DNA of 64,000 bases from contig NZ_CP011114.1 in assembly GCF_000993825.1 (NCBI RefSeq), positions 4,092,001-4,156,000 on the forward strand, in the 5' to 3' direction. Origin of the DNA: Paenibacillus durus ATCC 35681 (GTDB lineage: Bacteria; Bacillota; Bacilli; Paenibacillales; Paenibacillaceae). The position numbers and the translations under genes are program-made. Below the pieces are notes generated by a model. The model saw only the letters and a list, made by a program, of their open reading frames with translations, searched no databases and was not told the DNA's origin. This document shows positions 17,320 through 25,798 of the stretch, piece by piece. Each line of letters begins with the position of its first letter. The first letter of the stretch is position 1.

Positions 17320-19121
17320 TATGACTCTCTCCTTCCAAGCAGGATGCGGATGGTTGTCCCTTGCCCGGGCTCACTCGTGATCGACCACTCCGAGCATCCG
17401 GCATAATAGAATCGGAGCGTATCGTAAACATGCCGCAGACCGATCCCCATTTCCCCTTTGGCTATAGCTGTCTCAGGTTCGGCCAATAACTTCAGCTTCT
17501 CTTCCCCGATACCCAGGCCATCGTCCGTCACGAAAAATTCTGTATGTACGCCCCATGTACGAATCCGGATCGAAATGCGGCCGTCCGCATCTTTAGGAAC
17601 GATTCCATGGAAAATGGCGTTTTCCACCAATGGCTGCAGCAGCATACGGGGAATGATGAGTTTCTCCGCACCCTGTTCCACGTCTAAATCCAGCGTGAAG
17701 GTCTTTTCGTATCGCAGCTCCAATATGGCGATATATTTCTGCAGGAAGTCCAGTTCCTCCTCCAACGTGATCATGATCCCGCTTTTCCCCATATGCGCTT
17801 CCAACAGGCGTATTAATGCCGACAGGCCTTGAGAAAGACGATCATTCTGATTCGATTGGATCAGCCACCAGAACATACTCAGCGTATTTAACAGGAAGTG
17901 GGGATGAATCCGGTGCATGAAGGCCCGCAGCTCCGCCTGAAGCTTCTGGCCCTGCTCTTCCTCAACCTGATGCATGAGCTGTTCGATTTCCTGAAGCATA
18001 CTGTTGAACTGCCTGCTCAAGAGACCAATTTCATCAGTAGACTTAACGTCCGTCCTCACCTTTAAATCACCCTGCTGTACCTTCCGCATATCCAGGGTTA
18101 GCTGCTTGATGGGCTTCGTTACCCTGCCGACGATCAGCAGGCCGATGCCTATTGCAAGTATGGCGAGAAACCCGGAGGAGAATAAGATGAAGGTTTGCAG
18201 CCGATCCAACTGTCCAACGACTTCACGAACGGGCACTGTCCCCACGATCATCCATCCGTTGCTCAGCAGCTGCTTAACCCCATAATACGGGACTCCCTTT
18301 AAGACATATTCGAATTCCACATCATCGTTCCCCACAATTTGTTTGAGTAAATCGGGGTTTTCCACCCGCTTGTTGATTAGGCTGAGATCGGAATCGATCA
18401 TAATTTTGCCTTTCGAATCCACTACGAAAAACTTCCCCGTCTCCCCAAGCTTTAGCTGCTCGATGATGTTTAAGATAGAACGCCCGTTCAAATTTACCAG
18501 CATAAACCCTACACGATTCATATTCTTAAAGTCTTTGAGAACTCTCCCGACAGGAAGAATCAGGTCCGTATCGCCGCCCCCCCCTGCCAACCGGTCATAC
18601 TGCAGCCCCTGCCATACCAGATCGCCGTCCTTCCGTTCAGCTTCCTTAATCCATTCCTGATCGGACATGCGTATCCGCATCAGCTTGTACATGGACGGAT
18701 TATACACGTATGGAGAAAATGTGCCGCTCCCCCAGCCGCTGCTCTCTTCCTTCATCACATAAATAATTTTGACGAAGGAGTTCGAGGAGATGGCTTGGTT
18801 CAACATGGTGTTCATTTTTTGAAAAATTCGACCCTGCTCTTCAGGCAGGCTGCTGTCTATCTTGACGATCGCGCTCTGAATGTCCGGGTTGCTAAAAATA
18901 AAATCCGATGTGTCGCTTCCTGCGTTAAAAATAAAGGAGAGAGAATCCGCAGTCTGTTTGCTGATTTGAAGGGCAGATTCGCGAACGTTTTTCTTTACGA
19001 CGGAAGCGGATTTCATATTAAAAGCCACACTTAGAAAAAAGGTTGGAAATAAAATCACGAATAAAAAGGCCAGTACTATTTTAAAAGCAAAGCGGTTCGA
19101 AAACAGGAAATATCGAATCAT
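17319..19121 (-). CDS. YesM/LytS-type sensor histidine kinase
   Basis: 600 aa from the ATG at 19121 (MIRYFLFSNRFAFKIVLAF), which has SD AAGGTGG nine bases upstream; an upstream in-frame ATG at 19265 lacks one. Order: TM1 (about 12-34), extracellular dCache-like sensor, TM2 (VILFSSG..LAILAIGIGLLIV), HAMP (VTKPIKQLTLDMRKVQQGDL), short coiled coil, His_kinase with phospho-His in HRIHPHFLLNTLSMFWW, HATPase_c with VENAIFHGI and VTDDGLGIG. It pairs with AraC-type regulators and probably phosphorylates the product of 11110-12744. The one-base overlap with the sugar-binding lipoprotein suggests that ligand sensing goes through it. Confidence 0.93.
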   Translation of the reverse strand: MIRYFLFSNRFAFKIVLAFLFVILFPTFFLSVAFNMKSASVVKKNVRESALQISKQTADSLSFIFNAGSDTSDFIFSNPDIQSAIVKIDSSLPEEQGRIFQKMNTMLNQAISSNSFVKIIYVMKEESSGWGSGTFSPYVYNPSMYKLMRIRMSDQEWIKEAERKDGDLVWQGLQYDRLAGGGGDTDLILPVGRVLKDFKNMNRVGFMLVNLNGRSILNIIEQLKLGETGKFFVVDSKGKIMIDSDLSLINKRVENPDLLKQIVGNDDVEFEYVLKGVPYYGVKQLLSNGWMIVGTVPVREVVGQLDRLQTFILFSSGFLAILAIGIGLLIVGRVTKPIKQLTLDMRKVQQGDLKVRTDVKSTDEIGLLSRQFNSMLQEIEQLMHQVEEEQGQKLQAELRAFMHRIHPHFLLNTLSMFWWLIQSNQNDRLSQGLSALIRLLEAHMGKSGIMITLEEELDFLQKYIAILELRYEKTFTLDLDVEQGAEKLIIPRMLLQPLVENAIFHGIVPKDADGRISIRIRTWGVHTEFFVTDDGLGIGEEKLKLLAEPETAIAKGEMGIGLRHVYDTLRFYYAGCSEWSITSEPGQGTTIRILLGRRES

Positions 19122-19280
19122 AGATGAGTTCCACCTTATCCTTTTCTCTCCTATAAGTGTACCTGATATACAAGACGAATCATATGTACCGCCAGTCCCA
19201 CATCTTGCAAGTTGATCGTTGGAACCAAAAAATCCTACCCATGAAGGGCAGGAAGGTCTTAACATTCCGAATTTTGAACT

Positions 19281-20705
19281 CTACTCGCGCAGCGACTTCG
19301 CTTGCATAACAGCGGCATTTTTTTGCTTAAACGCTATGAACGATACGAGAATGCCCAGAAGCGCAATAACCGCGTCAATGATGAATGCCATGCGAATCGA
19401 TCCGGTTAAATCCGAAGGCTCCATCGTTTCCAGAGTAGCGTTAGAACCGAGGGTTGCGGAGATAATAGCCATAATGACAGCTAAGCCGACCGCTCCGCCA
19501 ATTTGCTGCCCGGTAGAAACGATTGCGGATGCAACACCCTGTTCTTTCATATCAATTCCCGAGCTTGCCGCGATAAACATCGTCGTAAAAATAAAGGCCT
19601 GACCAATACCTATGATAACGGTACCCGGAATAATCCCCCATGCCGATCCGTGTTCGGAGAGCTGGGTAAGCAGCATAAAACCAATCGCGCCAAGTCCCAT
19701 ACCGCTTGCTATTGTACCGGCTGCACCGACGGTTGCCAGCATTTTGTTAATCAACTTCGCCCCTACAAAAGCGCTAATGGTCAGCGGCAGGAAGCTTAAT
19801 CCGGATTGAATGGCAGAGTAATGCAGCACCTCTTGCGTGTATAGCGTGAGGAAATAGTATAATGTACCGAATGATGCGGAGAACAATGCTGCGGTAATCG
19901 CGGCCCCAGTCAAACTCAGTATCCGAAACAGTCTGAAGGGGATCAAAGGATCTTTCGTGCGATTTTCAATGACTACGAACAACAGGAGCAGAATAGCGCC
20001 GATAATGCCAGGAATTATAGCTGTTGGATGAAGCCAGCCAACGACCGGGGCTTGAATAAGATAATTTACAAGCAAGATCATACCGGTCGTTACGGAAATC
20101 GCGCCTGCTATGTCAAAATGGCGTTTTGACGATGCCGCCTTGCTCTCCAAAAGCGTGATCGGAGCGAGGATAATAACGAAGACGGCTATTGGAACATTGA
20201 CAAAAAAGGTGGCTTCCCATCCGATAAAGCTTGTTAACACACCGCCAAGCAATAACCCGACGGACATGCCCACCCCGCCCATTGCCGCCCAAGTGCCTAA
20301 TGCACGGTTACGTTCCGGGCCTTCTTCAAAATTGGACATAATCAGTGACAGTGTAGCCGGTGACAGCAGCGCTCCGCCTAGACCTTGGAGTCCCCTTGCA
20401 ATAATGAGGAATAGCTGAGAGTCTGCGATACCGCCAAGCAGAGAACCTAAACCGAAGATCCCCATGGCAATGATGAACATCCGCCGTCTGCCCAGCAAAT
20501 CGGACAATCTTCCACCGATAAGCAGGAAACCTCCAAAGGCCAGGGAGAACGCGCTGATGACCCATTGCAGTTGGTTCGCACTAAAGCCCAAGTCTGCTGC
20601 AAGGGAAGGCAGTGCCACGAAGATAATCGTGTAATCAAGAGCCAAAATTAATTGGGATAAAGCGAGGATCGTCAATGCCAATCCTTTGTGTCTAGTCGAA
20701 TTCAT
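19281..20705 (-). CDS. DHA2-family (14-TM) MFS drug exporter
   Basis: 474 aa, an EmrB/QacA-type proton-drug antiporter. N-terminus LALTILALSQLILALDYTIIFVALPSLAADL carries motif D1 in TM1; motif A is GGRLSDLLGRRRMF; motif C region is GGVGMSVGLLLGGVLTSFIGWEATFFVNVP. About 14 hydrophobic segments. Two copies of a 14-bp TetR-operator-like motif lie upstream (20729 and 20850). With the tetR gene next door broken by an insertion, this pump is predicted to be derepressed. Confidence 0.92.
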   Translation of the reverse strand: MNSTRHKGLALTILALSQLILALDYTIIFVALPSLAADLGFSANQLQWVISAFSLAFGGFLLIGGRLSDLLGRRRMFIIAMGIFGLGSLLGGIADSQLFLIIARGLQGLGGALLSPATLSLIMSNFEEGPERNRALGTWAAMGGVGMSVGLLLGGVLTSFIGWEATFFVNVPIAVFVIILAPITLLESKAASSKRHFDIAGAISVTTGMILLVNYLIQAPVVGWLHPTAIIPGIIGAILLLLFVVIENRTKDPLIPFRLFRILSLTGAAITAALFSASFGTLYYFLTLYTQEVLHYSAIQSGLSFLPLTISAFVGAKLINKMLATVGAAGTIASGMGLGAIGFMLLTQLSEHGSAWGIIPGTVIIGIGQAFIFTTMFIAASSGIDMKEQGVASAIVSTGQQIGGAVGLAVIMAIISATLGSNATLETMEPSDLTGSIRMAFIIDAVIALLGILVSFIAFKQKNAAVMQAKSLRE

Positions 20706-20728
20706 AAAATCCGCTCCTTTTCTTTATC

Positions 20729-20742
20729 AGATCTTTCAGTCT
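20729..20742. promoter_or_regulatory. TetR operator-like motif, copy 1 (AGATCTTTCAGTCT)
   Basis: One of five copies of AGAYYNTTYRGTCW between 20.7 and 23.4 kb, here 24 bp upstream of the MFS start codon. Confidence 0.65.
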
Positions 20743-20849
20743 AAAAAATAGATAAAAAATTTCTTCCTATTTAATACAGTGGGAATAGGGCCAACAAATG
20801 GTCGACTCTACCCCCCGAATTCTACTCACATAAGAGCCTATCACATTCT

Positions 20850-20863
20850 AGACCATTCGATCT
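20850..20863. promoter_or_regulatory. TetR operator-like motif, copy 2 (AGACCATTCGATCT)
   Basis: Second copy in the MFS upstream region; differs from the consensus at the GTC position (ATC). Confidence 0.55.
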
Positions 20864-20903
20864 AAAAATCCGAAAATATAATGAAGCGTCCATCAGCGCT
20901 CCA

Positions 20904-21377
20904 TTAATTGTCCAGCTTAGAAAGAGTAACAGCAGCAATATCATCCAAAACTTTAGGGTCCGTGGTTAATTTAGCCACTTGGGTCAGCGAATATCTTTCA
21001 TGGTACAAATACCGTGCAAGAGCAAGCAAATCACGGTCTCCACTCAGTTCACCTTGATTTCGTGCGCGAACCAGTGCTTCATAAAAGGCTTGTATCAAAC
21101 GCGTCATATCCCGTTCAAAAAACGCCGCAATTTCCGGATCATGAGGAACTTGATCAATGGCGCTGTGCATAATGAAGCATTCGTTACGGCGCAGATCATC
21201 TTGCAGAACGGCCACAATTTCATGAAAAATATCAGCAATAGCTTTCTTAACTGAGTCTGAACGCTCCAAATACGAAATGACCGCATCCGATTTCTCATTT
21301 ACATAATGTTTCACAGCCTTGATGAAGAGATCCCGCTTGGTACCGTAGGTGTCGTACAGACTTTGGCGCGCTATGCC
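20904..21377 (-). pseudogene. TetR regulator, 3' part (split by IS)
   Basis: It encodes the C-terminal 157 residues: rest of the HTH (GIARQSLYDTYGTKRDLFIKAV) and the ligand domain ending VTLSKLDN. Joined through the TA target to 22600-22710, it restores a 194-aa TetR protein in frame. Any protein starting at the internal ATG (21314) would lack the DNA-binding helices, so the regulator is inactivated. Confidence 0.9.
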
Positions 21378-21387
21378 TAGTACTTCA

Positions 21388-22014
21388 TCAGTCTTTAAAT
21401 TGTGGATATAAGCGTTTCAGTTTGATTCGGGCGTCTTCCGTGGTGAATTGCCAGTCTACTCCCTTTTGAGACGCATTGCGTCCCGCTTCCCATGCGGTAA
21501 GTTCATGGGCCAAATCTTCTAAAGAAGGAATCCGGCGTCCCAGACACTGGCGGGTCATGACACTGAGTTCGATTTCGGCCACATTAAGCCAACTACCGTG
21601 TTTTGGTGTGTAATGGATTTCCAGGCGTTTCGCCAGACGCAAAGCCACTTCCGGTTCGAATGCCTGGTACAGGGAGGCGATAGAATGCGTGTTCAGGTTA
21701 TCCATCACGAGGCGCACTTTCGGAGCCTCCGGGTAATGAACATCCAACAGATCGCGGACTTGTTCCGCCCATTCCACCCGCGTGCGCTGTGGACGAACAC
21801 TCACATGTCGCCAGCCCGCAAGTGGTTCCGTAAAAATGAAAATGCTGCACGTTCCATTGCGCACGTACTCCGCATCTTCTCGCAGCGGTTTAGCGGGTTT
21901 CATCGGAATGGGCACCCGGGTTTCATCCAGAAGCTGGTACGGTTTTTCGTCCATGCAGATGACGGGACAAGCCGGATCGTAAGGCAGTCGATACACTTCC
22001 AATACATCTTCCAT
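21388..22014 (-). CDS. IS630 transposase, catalytic (DDE) part
   Basis: 208 aa from the first Met ([18 protein letters not shown]); the frame continues upstream as [13 protein letters not shown], so this is the second half of one transposase. DDE residues: Asp in [10 protein letters not shown], Asp in [10 protein letters not shown], Glu in [11 protein letters not shown]-terminus [17 protein letters not shown] is typical. Activity depends on joining to the upstream half. Confidence 0.9.
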   Translation of the reverse strand: MEDVLEVYRLPYDPACPVICMDEKPYQLLDETRVPIPMKPAKPLREDAEYVRNGTCSIFIFTEPLAGWRHVSVRPQRTRVEWAEQVRDLLDVHYPEAPKVRLVMDNLNTHSIASLYQAFEPEVALRLAKRLEIHYTPKHGSWLNVAEIELSVMTRQCLGRRIPSLEDLAHELTAWEAGRNASQKGVDWQFTTEDARIKLKRLYPQFKD

Positions 22015-22060
22015 GGTGGCAACGAACGCGGCATTTTGCTTTGGCGGAATGCACCAGCAT

Positions 22061-22528
22061 TTACGAAGATGAGGCTTGAGCTCGTTTTTTTAAAATTTTA
22101 TCTACCGTGTCATAGGAAAGACTTTCGATGTAGTTCAGTTCAACGGCTTTGTCGGCCAGCATCCGCAAGGACCAGCGGCTCTTTCCTTCGGGCGGTGGAC
22201 TGCAACTGAGTGCAATGATTTGGGCTTCCAGTTCGCCTGTAACTTTGGGAGGATTCGGTGGGGTTAACCGCTTTTTTCGCTCAAGCGTGGCCTGAAGGCC
22301 TTGCTCGGCAAACCGTTTTCGAACGAGATGGACCGTGTTGGTATGCACGTTTGAGCGTTCGGCGATTTCCACATCCGAAAGTTTACCGCCTGGCCGATTT
22401 TCATCGGCCCACAGCAGAATTTGGGCTCGCCGCAACGCGCGCGCCGTCGACTTTCCTTGGCTACACATACGTTTCAGTTCCTCTTGTTGTTCAGCGTTTA
22501 GACTTACGATATAGTCTCGTTTTTTCAT
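22061..22528 (-). CDS. IS630 transposase, DNA-binding part
   Basis: 155 aa with HTH_29/HTH_32-type helices ([20 protein letters not shown]) and the start of the linker ([13 protein letters not shown]). The frame ends just after a run of seven A (22085-22091 region), reading KKRAQASSS. Dropping one A, or +1 slippage, continues into [11 protein letters not shown] and the DDE half. This is either programmed slippage or a frameshift mutation. Confidence 0.88.
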   Translation of the reverse strand: MKKRDYIVSLNAEQQEELKRMCSQGKSTARALRRAQILLWADENRPGGKLSDVEIAERSNVHTNTVHLVRKRFAEQGLQATLERKKRLTPPNPPKVTGELEAQIIALSCSPPPEGKSRWSLRMLADKAVELNYIESLSYDTVDKILKKRAQASSS

Positions 22529-22599
22529 CGGCTCGACCTCTTTTACTTTGACTATATCATAGATTCCATGATTTAACTGCTTTTAGACTGATGAAGTAC

Positions 22600-22710
22600 T
22601 AGCCCATCGAGTAAATTTTGCAGCGAAGTGCCTTCGTAACCGTAATGCCCGAAGACCTCCATAGCCTTGTGCAGAACAAGCGTTGTATCGAATTCTTTAC
22701 TTCTTGCCAT
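22600..22710 (-). pseudogene. TetR regulator, 5' part (split by IS)
   Basis: Starts ATG at 22710 with SD GGGAGGAG; encodes MARSKEFDTTLVLHKAMEVF through NLLDGL, 37 codons, the first helices of a TetR HTH. It stops at the IS junction. Its own promoter and operator remain intact at 22742-22770. Confidence 0.9.
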
Positions 22711-22741
22711 TGTTGACGAGCACTCCTCCCTTGTGACATTT

Positions 22742-22770
22742 ATATTATCTTTTCCAGATTATTCAGTCAA
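22742..22770 (-). promoter_or_regulatory. tetR promoter with overlapping operator, copy 3
   Basis: Minus strand TTGACT (22770-22765), 17-bp spacer, TAATAT (22747-22742). The operator-like motif AGATTATTCAGTCA (22756-22769) covers the -35 box, as expected for repression by the TetR protein itself. Confidence 0.75.
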
Positions 22771-22772
22771 CA

Positions 22773-23237
22773 TTACTTTTGAGGCCCAGAGAATTGAATA
22801 ACCTCATTCATGCTGCCAGTCGATTCAATCGCCACTAGCGGATTCCAGAAGTCCCGGTAGCGCGTAATGAGGCCGTCTTTCGTTTCAACGACACTGATGT
22901 ACGTCTGATTGTAAGGGTTCCCGGTTTCTCTGTGCTTCCCGGTCGATTTGAATTCTGCAATCACAAGCTCGGGGTCGACAGCCGGATGGAACTCAAGATC
23001 TGTAAATTGCACTTCGAAGTGTTTCGGAAAGTTCAGCATATATTCGTACATATCGGCTTTCCCTTGTTTGTATTCAGGAAATCCTGCCGGGCCGTATGGG
23101 AATTCCAGGATTCCGTCTTCGTGCCAAAGACCGATCCACGCTTCAATATCGCCACCCGACAAATATTTCAAATGATTCCGAAACGCCTCCTGTGCTCGCT
23201 CGCGAATGGCTCCTGCTGTAAGTTTGTTGTTGTTCAT
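22773..23237 (-). CDS. SnoaL-like (NTF2 fold) protein
   Basis: 154 aa, alpha+beta cone fold of the NTF2 superfamily: FRNHLKYLSGGDIEAWIGLWHEDGILEFPYGP; IAEFKSTGKHRETGNPYNQTYISVVETKDGLITRYRDFWNP. Such proteins bind or convert small hydrophobic ligands; the substrate here is unknown. SD AGGAGG. It lies directly upstream of tetR and shares the operator motif, so it is part of the TetR-controlled drug-response unit. Confidence 0.88.
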   Translation of the reverse strand: MNNNKLTAGAIRERAQEAFRNHLKYLSGGDIEAWIGLWHEDGILEFPYGPAGFPEYKQGKADMYEYMLNFPKHFEVQFTDLEFHPAVDPELVIAEFKSTGKHRETGNPYNQTYISVVETKDGLITRYRDFWNPLVAIESTGSMNEVIQFSGPQK

Positions 23238-23254
23238 TTTATTTTCCTCCTTTT

Positions 23255-23284
23255 AATTTAGACTGTTTAGTCTGTAATGTTCAA
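23255..23284 (-). promoter_or_regulatory. SnoaL-gene promoter with operator, copy 4
   Basis: Minus strand TTGAAC (23284-23279), 18-bp spacer, TAAATT (23260-23255). The best operator copy, AGACTGTTTAGTCT (23260-23273), is a perfect AGACT/AGTCT dyad inside the spacer. Confidence 0.7.
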
Positions 23285-23327
23285 AAAAATAACATCTTCC
23301 ATTAAGTATTAAAGTTTCCCTCCTGCG

Positions 23328-23386
23328 ATTATTGTTGACCACCTCCTTGTTGATTACATCTTACCTTTTGTAGATCGTTTAGTCAA
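23328..23386 (-). repeat. Duplicated tetR promoter region with operator, copy 5
   Basis: Alignable to 22707-22770 along its length: same TTGACT-17-TAAGAT promoter (23386-23381 and 23363-23358), operator AGATCGTTTAGTCA (23372-23385), AAGGAGG SD and GTCAACAAT, but the start codon is ATA instead of ATG and no tetR sequence follows. It now probably acts as a second promoter for the SnoaL gene. Confidence 0.7.
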
Positions 23387-23394
23387 GAATTATT

Positions 23395-23423
23395 TTTAAA
23401 AAAGCCGGGGGATTCCCCCGACT
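23395..23423 (-). terminator. Intrinsic terminator of the ars operon
   Basis: Minus strand: AGTCGGGGG-AAT-CCCCCGGCT followed by TTTTTT, right after the arsC stop. Confidence 0.9.
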
Positions 23424-23426
23424 GAA

Positions 23427-23846
23427 TTATTCGCCGGTTTCGGCGAATTGTTTAATGCGTGCTCCAACCTGATCACGGACCCGCTGGAACACCGCCCATT
23501 TCTCTTCTTCCGTTCCTTGCGCCTTGGCCGGATCATCAAATCCCCAATGTTCGCGCTTCACCTTCGGAGGGGTAACCGGGCATTTGTCCGCGGCATCTCC
23601 GCATAACGTGATGACCAGATCGGCGTTATTCAGCAGCTCAGGATCAATAATATCGGAGGTCTGCCCCGAGATATCAATGCCCACTTCACTCATGGCTTGC
23701 ACAGCTTTGGGATTAAGGCCATGCGCTTCAATACCGGCGCTGTAAATATTCCAGCCATCACTGAGGTATTTTTTTGCCCAGCCTTCCGCCATCTGGCTTC
23801 GACAGGAGTTTCCTGTACATAGAAAGTAAATGGTTTTCTTGTCCAT
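23427..23846 (-). CDS. arsC: Arsenate reductase, thioredoxin-coupled
   Basis: 139 aa from [19 protein letters not shown], the usual length of the LMW-phosphatase-like ArsC. An in-frame ATG 12 bases upstream sits on top of the SD (AAAGGAG) and is unlikely. Catalytic P-loop CTGNSCRS with Cys10, plus the second redox Cys pair region ([16 protein letters not shown]) needed for the disulfide cascade. It reduces arsenate to arsenite for export by ArsB. Confidence 0.96.
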   Translation of the reverse strand: MDKKTIYFLCTGNSCRSQMAEGWAKKYLSDGWNIYSAGIEAHGLNPKAVQAMSEVGIDISGQTSDIIDPELLNNADLVITLCGDAADKCPVTPPKVKREHWGFDDPAKAQGTEEEKWAVFQRVRDQVGARIKQFAETGE

Positions 23847-23869
23847 CCGCGTAATCATCTCCTTTAAAT

Positions 23870-25180
23870 TTAAAATAGGACTAGCCTTAAATACAGTCCC
23901 AAAAGGGTGATAAACAGGGTGGGAATGGTCAGAATGATCCCTGTTCTAAAATACGTTCCCCAAGAGATCTTCACCCCTTTGGCCGAAAGCACATGCAGCC
24001 ACAACAGGGTAGCGAGCGAACCAATCGGCGTAATCTTCGGCCCTAAATCCGAACCAATGACATTTGCGTAAATCAAAGCTTCCTTAATAAGCCCCGTGGT
24101 ATGCGCGGCGTCGATGGCCAGTGCGTCAATCATAACCGTAGGCATGTTATTCATCACCGATGAAATGACCGCTGCAATAAAGCCCATCCCCATCGTCGCG
24201 GCGAATAGACCTTGATTGGCAGCCGCCTGAATCACATCCGCCAGAATATCCGTGAGACCGGCATTTCGCAGCCCGTACACCACGACATACATCCCGATGG
24301 AAAAGAATACAATCGCCCAAGGCGCCCCTTTGACCACTTCCATTGCAGGTACGAAAGGACTCTTTTTTGCCATAAGCAGAAAAAAGATCGCAATCACCCC
24401 GGCTATAACGGAAACGGGAATGTTCAGGAACTCACTAACGAAGTACCCGGCCAGCAGAACCGCAAGGACTATCCAGGATAGCTTGAACATGTTCTTGTCC
24501 TTGATGGCCTCTTCGGGATTTTTTAGCTGTGAGCCGTCAAACTTTCTTGGGATGCTTTTGCGGAAAAAGAGGTACAGAACCAAGATACTGGCCGCCAATG
24601 AAAACAGGGTAGGCATAATCATATGCCCCGCATATTCCATAAAGGTCACGCCGAAGAAATCAGCGGACACAATGTTGACCAGATTGCTGACGACGAGGGG
24701 CAGCGAGGTTGTATCGGCAATAAACCCGCTGGCGATGATGAACGGAAATACCTTTTTCTCGTCAAAATGGAGCGCACGCACCATAGCCAGCACAATCGGA
24801 GTCAGGATAAGCGCCGCGCCGTCGTTGGCAAAAAATGCGGCCACAACCGCACCAAGAATAGTAACATAGATGAACATCCGAATTCCGTTCCCGCGCGCGG
24901 ATCTAGCCATATGTAGGGCAGCCCATTCGAAAAAGCCGATTTTGTCGAGAATTAAGGAAATGAGAATAATCGCAATAAAAGCTAACGTGGCATTCCACAC
25001 AATCAGGGTCACATGGAGCACATCATTAAAACTCACAACACCCGCAAGCAGAGCCAAAACAGCCCCGCCGCAGGCCGACCATCCAATTGATAAATTTCGA
25101 GGCTGCCAAATAACAAAGATTAAAGTAACAACAAAAATAAAACCCGCTAACAATACCGAAACCAATCCGCTAACCTCCAT
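23870..25180 (-). CDS. arsB: Arsenite efflux membrane protein
   Basis: 436 aa, about 11-12 hydrophobic segments, ArsB/NhaD-type ion transporter. Typical motifs: [18 protein letters not shown] and [21 protein letters not shown] in the first half, [17 protein letters not shown] and [24 protein letters not shown] in the second. It starts immediately after the arsR stop (TAAATG), indicating translational coupling. Exports arsenite/antimonite. Confidence 0.95.
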   Translation of the reverse strand: MEVSGLVSVLLAGFIFVVTLIFVIWQPRNLSIGWSACGGAVLALLAGVVSFNDVLHVTLIVWNATLAFIAIILISLILDKIGFFEWAALHMARSARGNGIRMFIYVTILGAVVAAFFANDGAALILTPIVLAMVRALHFDEKKVFPFIIASGFIADTTSLPLVVSNLVNIVSADFFGVTFMEYAGHMIMPTLFSLAASILVLYLFFRKSIPRKFDGSQLKNPEEAIKDKNMFKLSWIVLAVLLAGYFVSEFLNIPVSVIAGVIAIFFLLMAKKSPFVPAMEVVKGAPWAIVFFSIGMYVVVYGLRNAGLTDILADVIQAAANQGLFAATMGMGFIAAVISSVMNNMPTVMIDALAIDAAHTTGLIKEALIYANVIGSDLGPKITPIGSLATLLWLHVLSAKGVKISWGTYFRTGIILTIPTLFITLLGLYLRLVLF

Positions 25181-25522
25181 TTATTCACATGAAATCACGC
25201 CTTTCTTACTTAGCTCTTCCATTGCATGATCTTGTGAAGGAACGAAGGCAATCAATTTTTGAATGAACTCATACTGAGCACTGCTTGGATTGACCGAATA
25301 AAAAATCCACTGGCCCCTCCGGTTCTCCTTAACCAGCCCCGCATCTTTCAGTTTCCGCAAATGCTGGCTGATTGACGGCTGACTCATCTTAAAAAATTCA
25401 ACAAGCTCGCATACACAGCGTTCCTGGTTCTCCAGCAGCTTCATAATCGTCAGCCTTGTCTTATCTCCCAACAACTTCAAGATCTGGGATAATTTGTCCA
25501 AATCCTTCAGATCAAAGCTCAT
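25181..25522 (-). CDS. arsR: ArsR-family repressor
   Basis: 113 aa winged-helix repressor. Recognition region MSQPSISQHLRKLKDAGLV; metalloid-binding pair in ERCVCELV (the ELCVCDL-type motif of the alpha-3 helix). It represses the arsRBC operon until arsenite or antimonite binds. First gene of the operon; operator dyad just upstream. Confidence 0.95.
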   Translation of the reverse strand: MSFDLKDLDKLSQILKLLGDKTRLTIMKLLENQERCVCELVEFFKMSQPSISQHLRKLKDAGLVKENRRGQWIFYSVNPSSAQYEFIQKLIAFVPSQDHAMEELSKKGVISCE

Positions 25523-25544
25523 GCTCCGCCTCCTTTCACCACAT

Positions 25545-25571
25545 CATTATATAACTATATGCTTATATAAA
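25545..25571. promoter_or_regulatory. ArsR operator candidate
   Basis: AT-rich dyad TTATATAA (25548-25555 region) ... TTATATAA (25563-25570) around CTATATGC, 23 bp upstream of arsR. Its position and imperfect symmetry fit an ArsR/SmtB 12-2-12 operator. Confidence 0.6.
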
Positions 25572-25683
25572 CAATCGCTAATATATTAACTGCTTCCGAC
25601 ATAGTTTAATTGCAATCGGCCGGGGTAAAGTTTGGCTTTAACAGGGAAAGCAAGGTTTGAGTATCCGGCAATTCAAGGCCTCG

Positions 25684-25742
25684 GTTTCTCGTAAAAATAT
25701 AAGGCAAATGATAAGCGCGAAGCTTATACTTTCTTATATTTC
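25684..25742. repeat. Structured intergenic repeat, copy 1
   Basis: TTTCTCGTAAAAATATAAG ... CTTATATTT: outer 9-bp stem AAATATAAG/CTTATATTT, inner hairpin ATAAGC-GCGAA-GCTTAT. A second copy in the same orientation is at 35468-35528. Function unknown. Here it lies just beyond the terminator of the 25.8-35.1 kb operon. Confidence 0.7.
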
Positions 25743-25785
25743 CAAAAAAACCTCGCCGAAAGCTCGAATGGCTTTCCGCGAGGTT
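25743..25785 (-). terminator. Operon terminator
   Basis: Minus strand AACCTCGCGGAAAGC / GCTTTCGGCGAGGTT followed by TTTTT, 14 bp after the DapA-like gene. Confidence 0.9.
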
Positions 25786-25798
25786 CGCATGCTGATGC

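Larger units (their letters stand above)
21380..22599. mobile_element. IS630-family insertion sequence, 1,220 bp
   Basis: Perfect 15-bp terminal inverted repeats GTACTTCATCAGTCT at both ends, flanked by a TA dinucleotide duplication (21378-21379 and 22600-22601), as expected of IS630/Tc1-mariner elements. It carries two minus-strand transposase frames. The insertion splits a tetR gene after codon 37, and both halves still match in frame, so it is recent. Confidence 0.93.
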
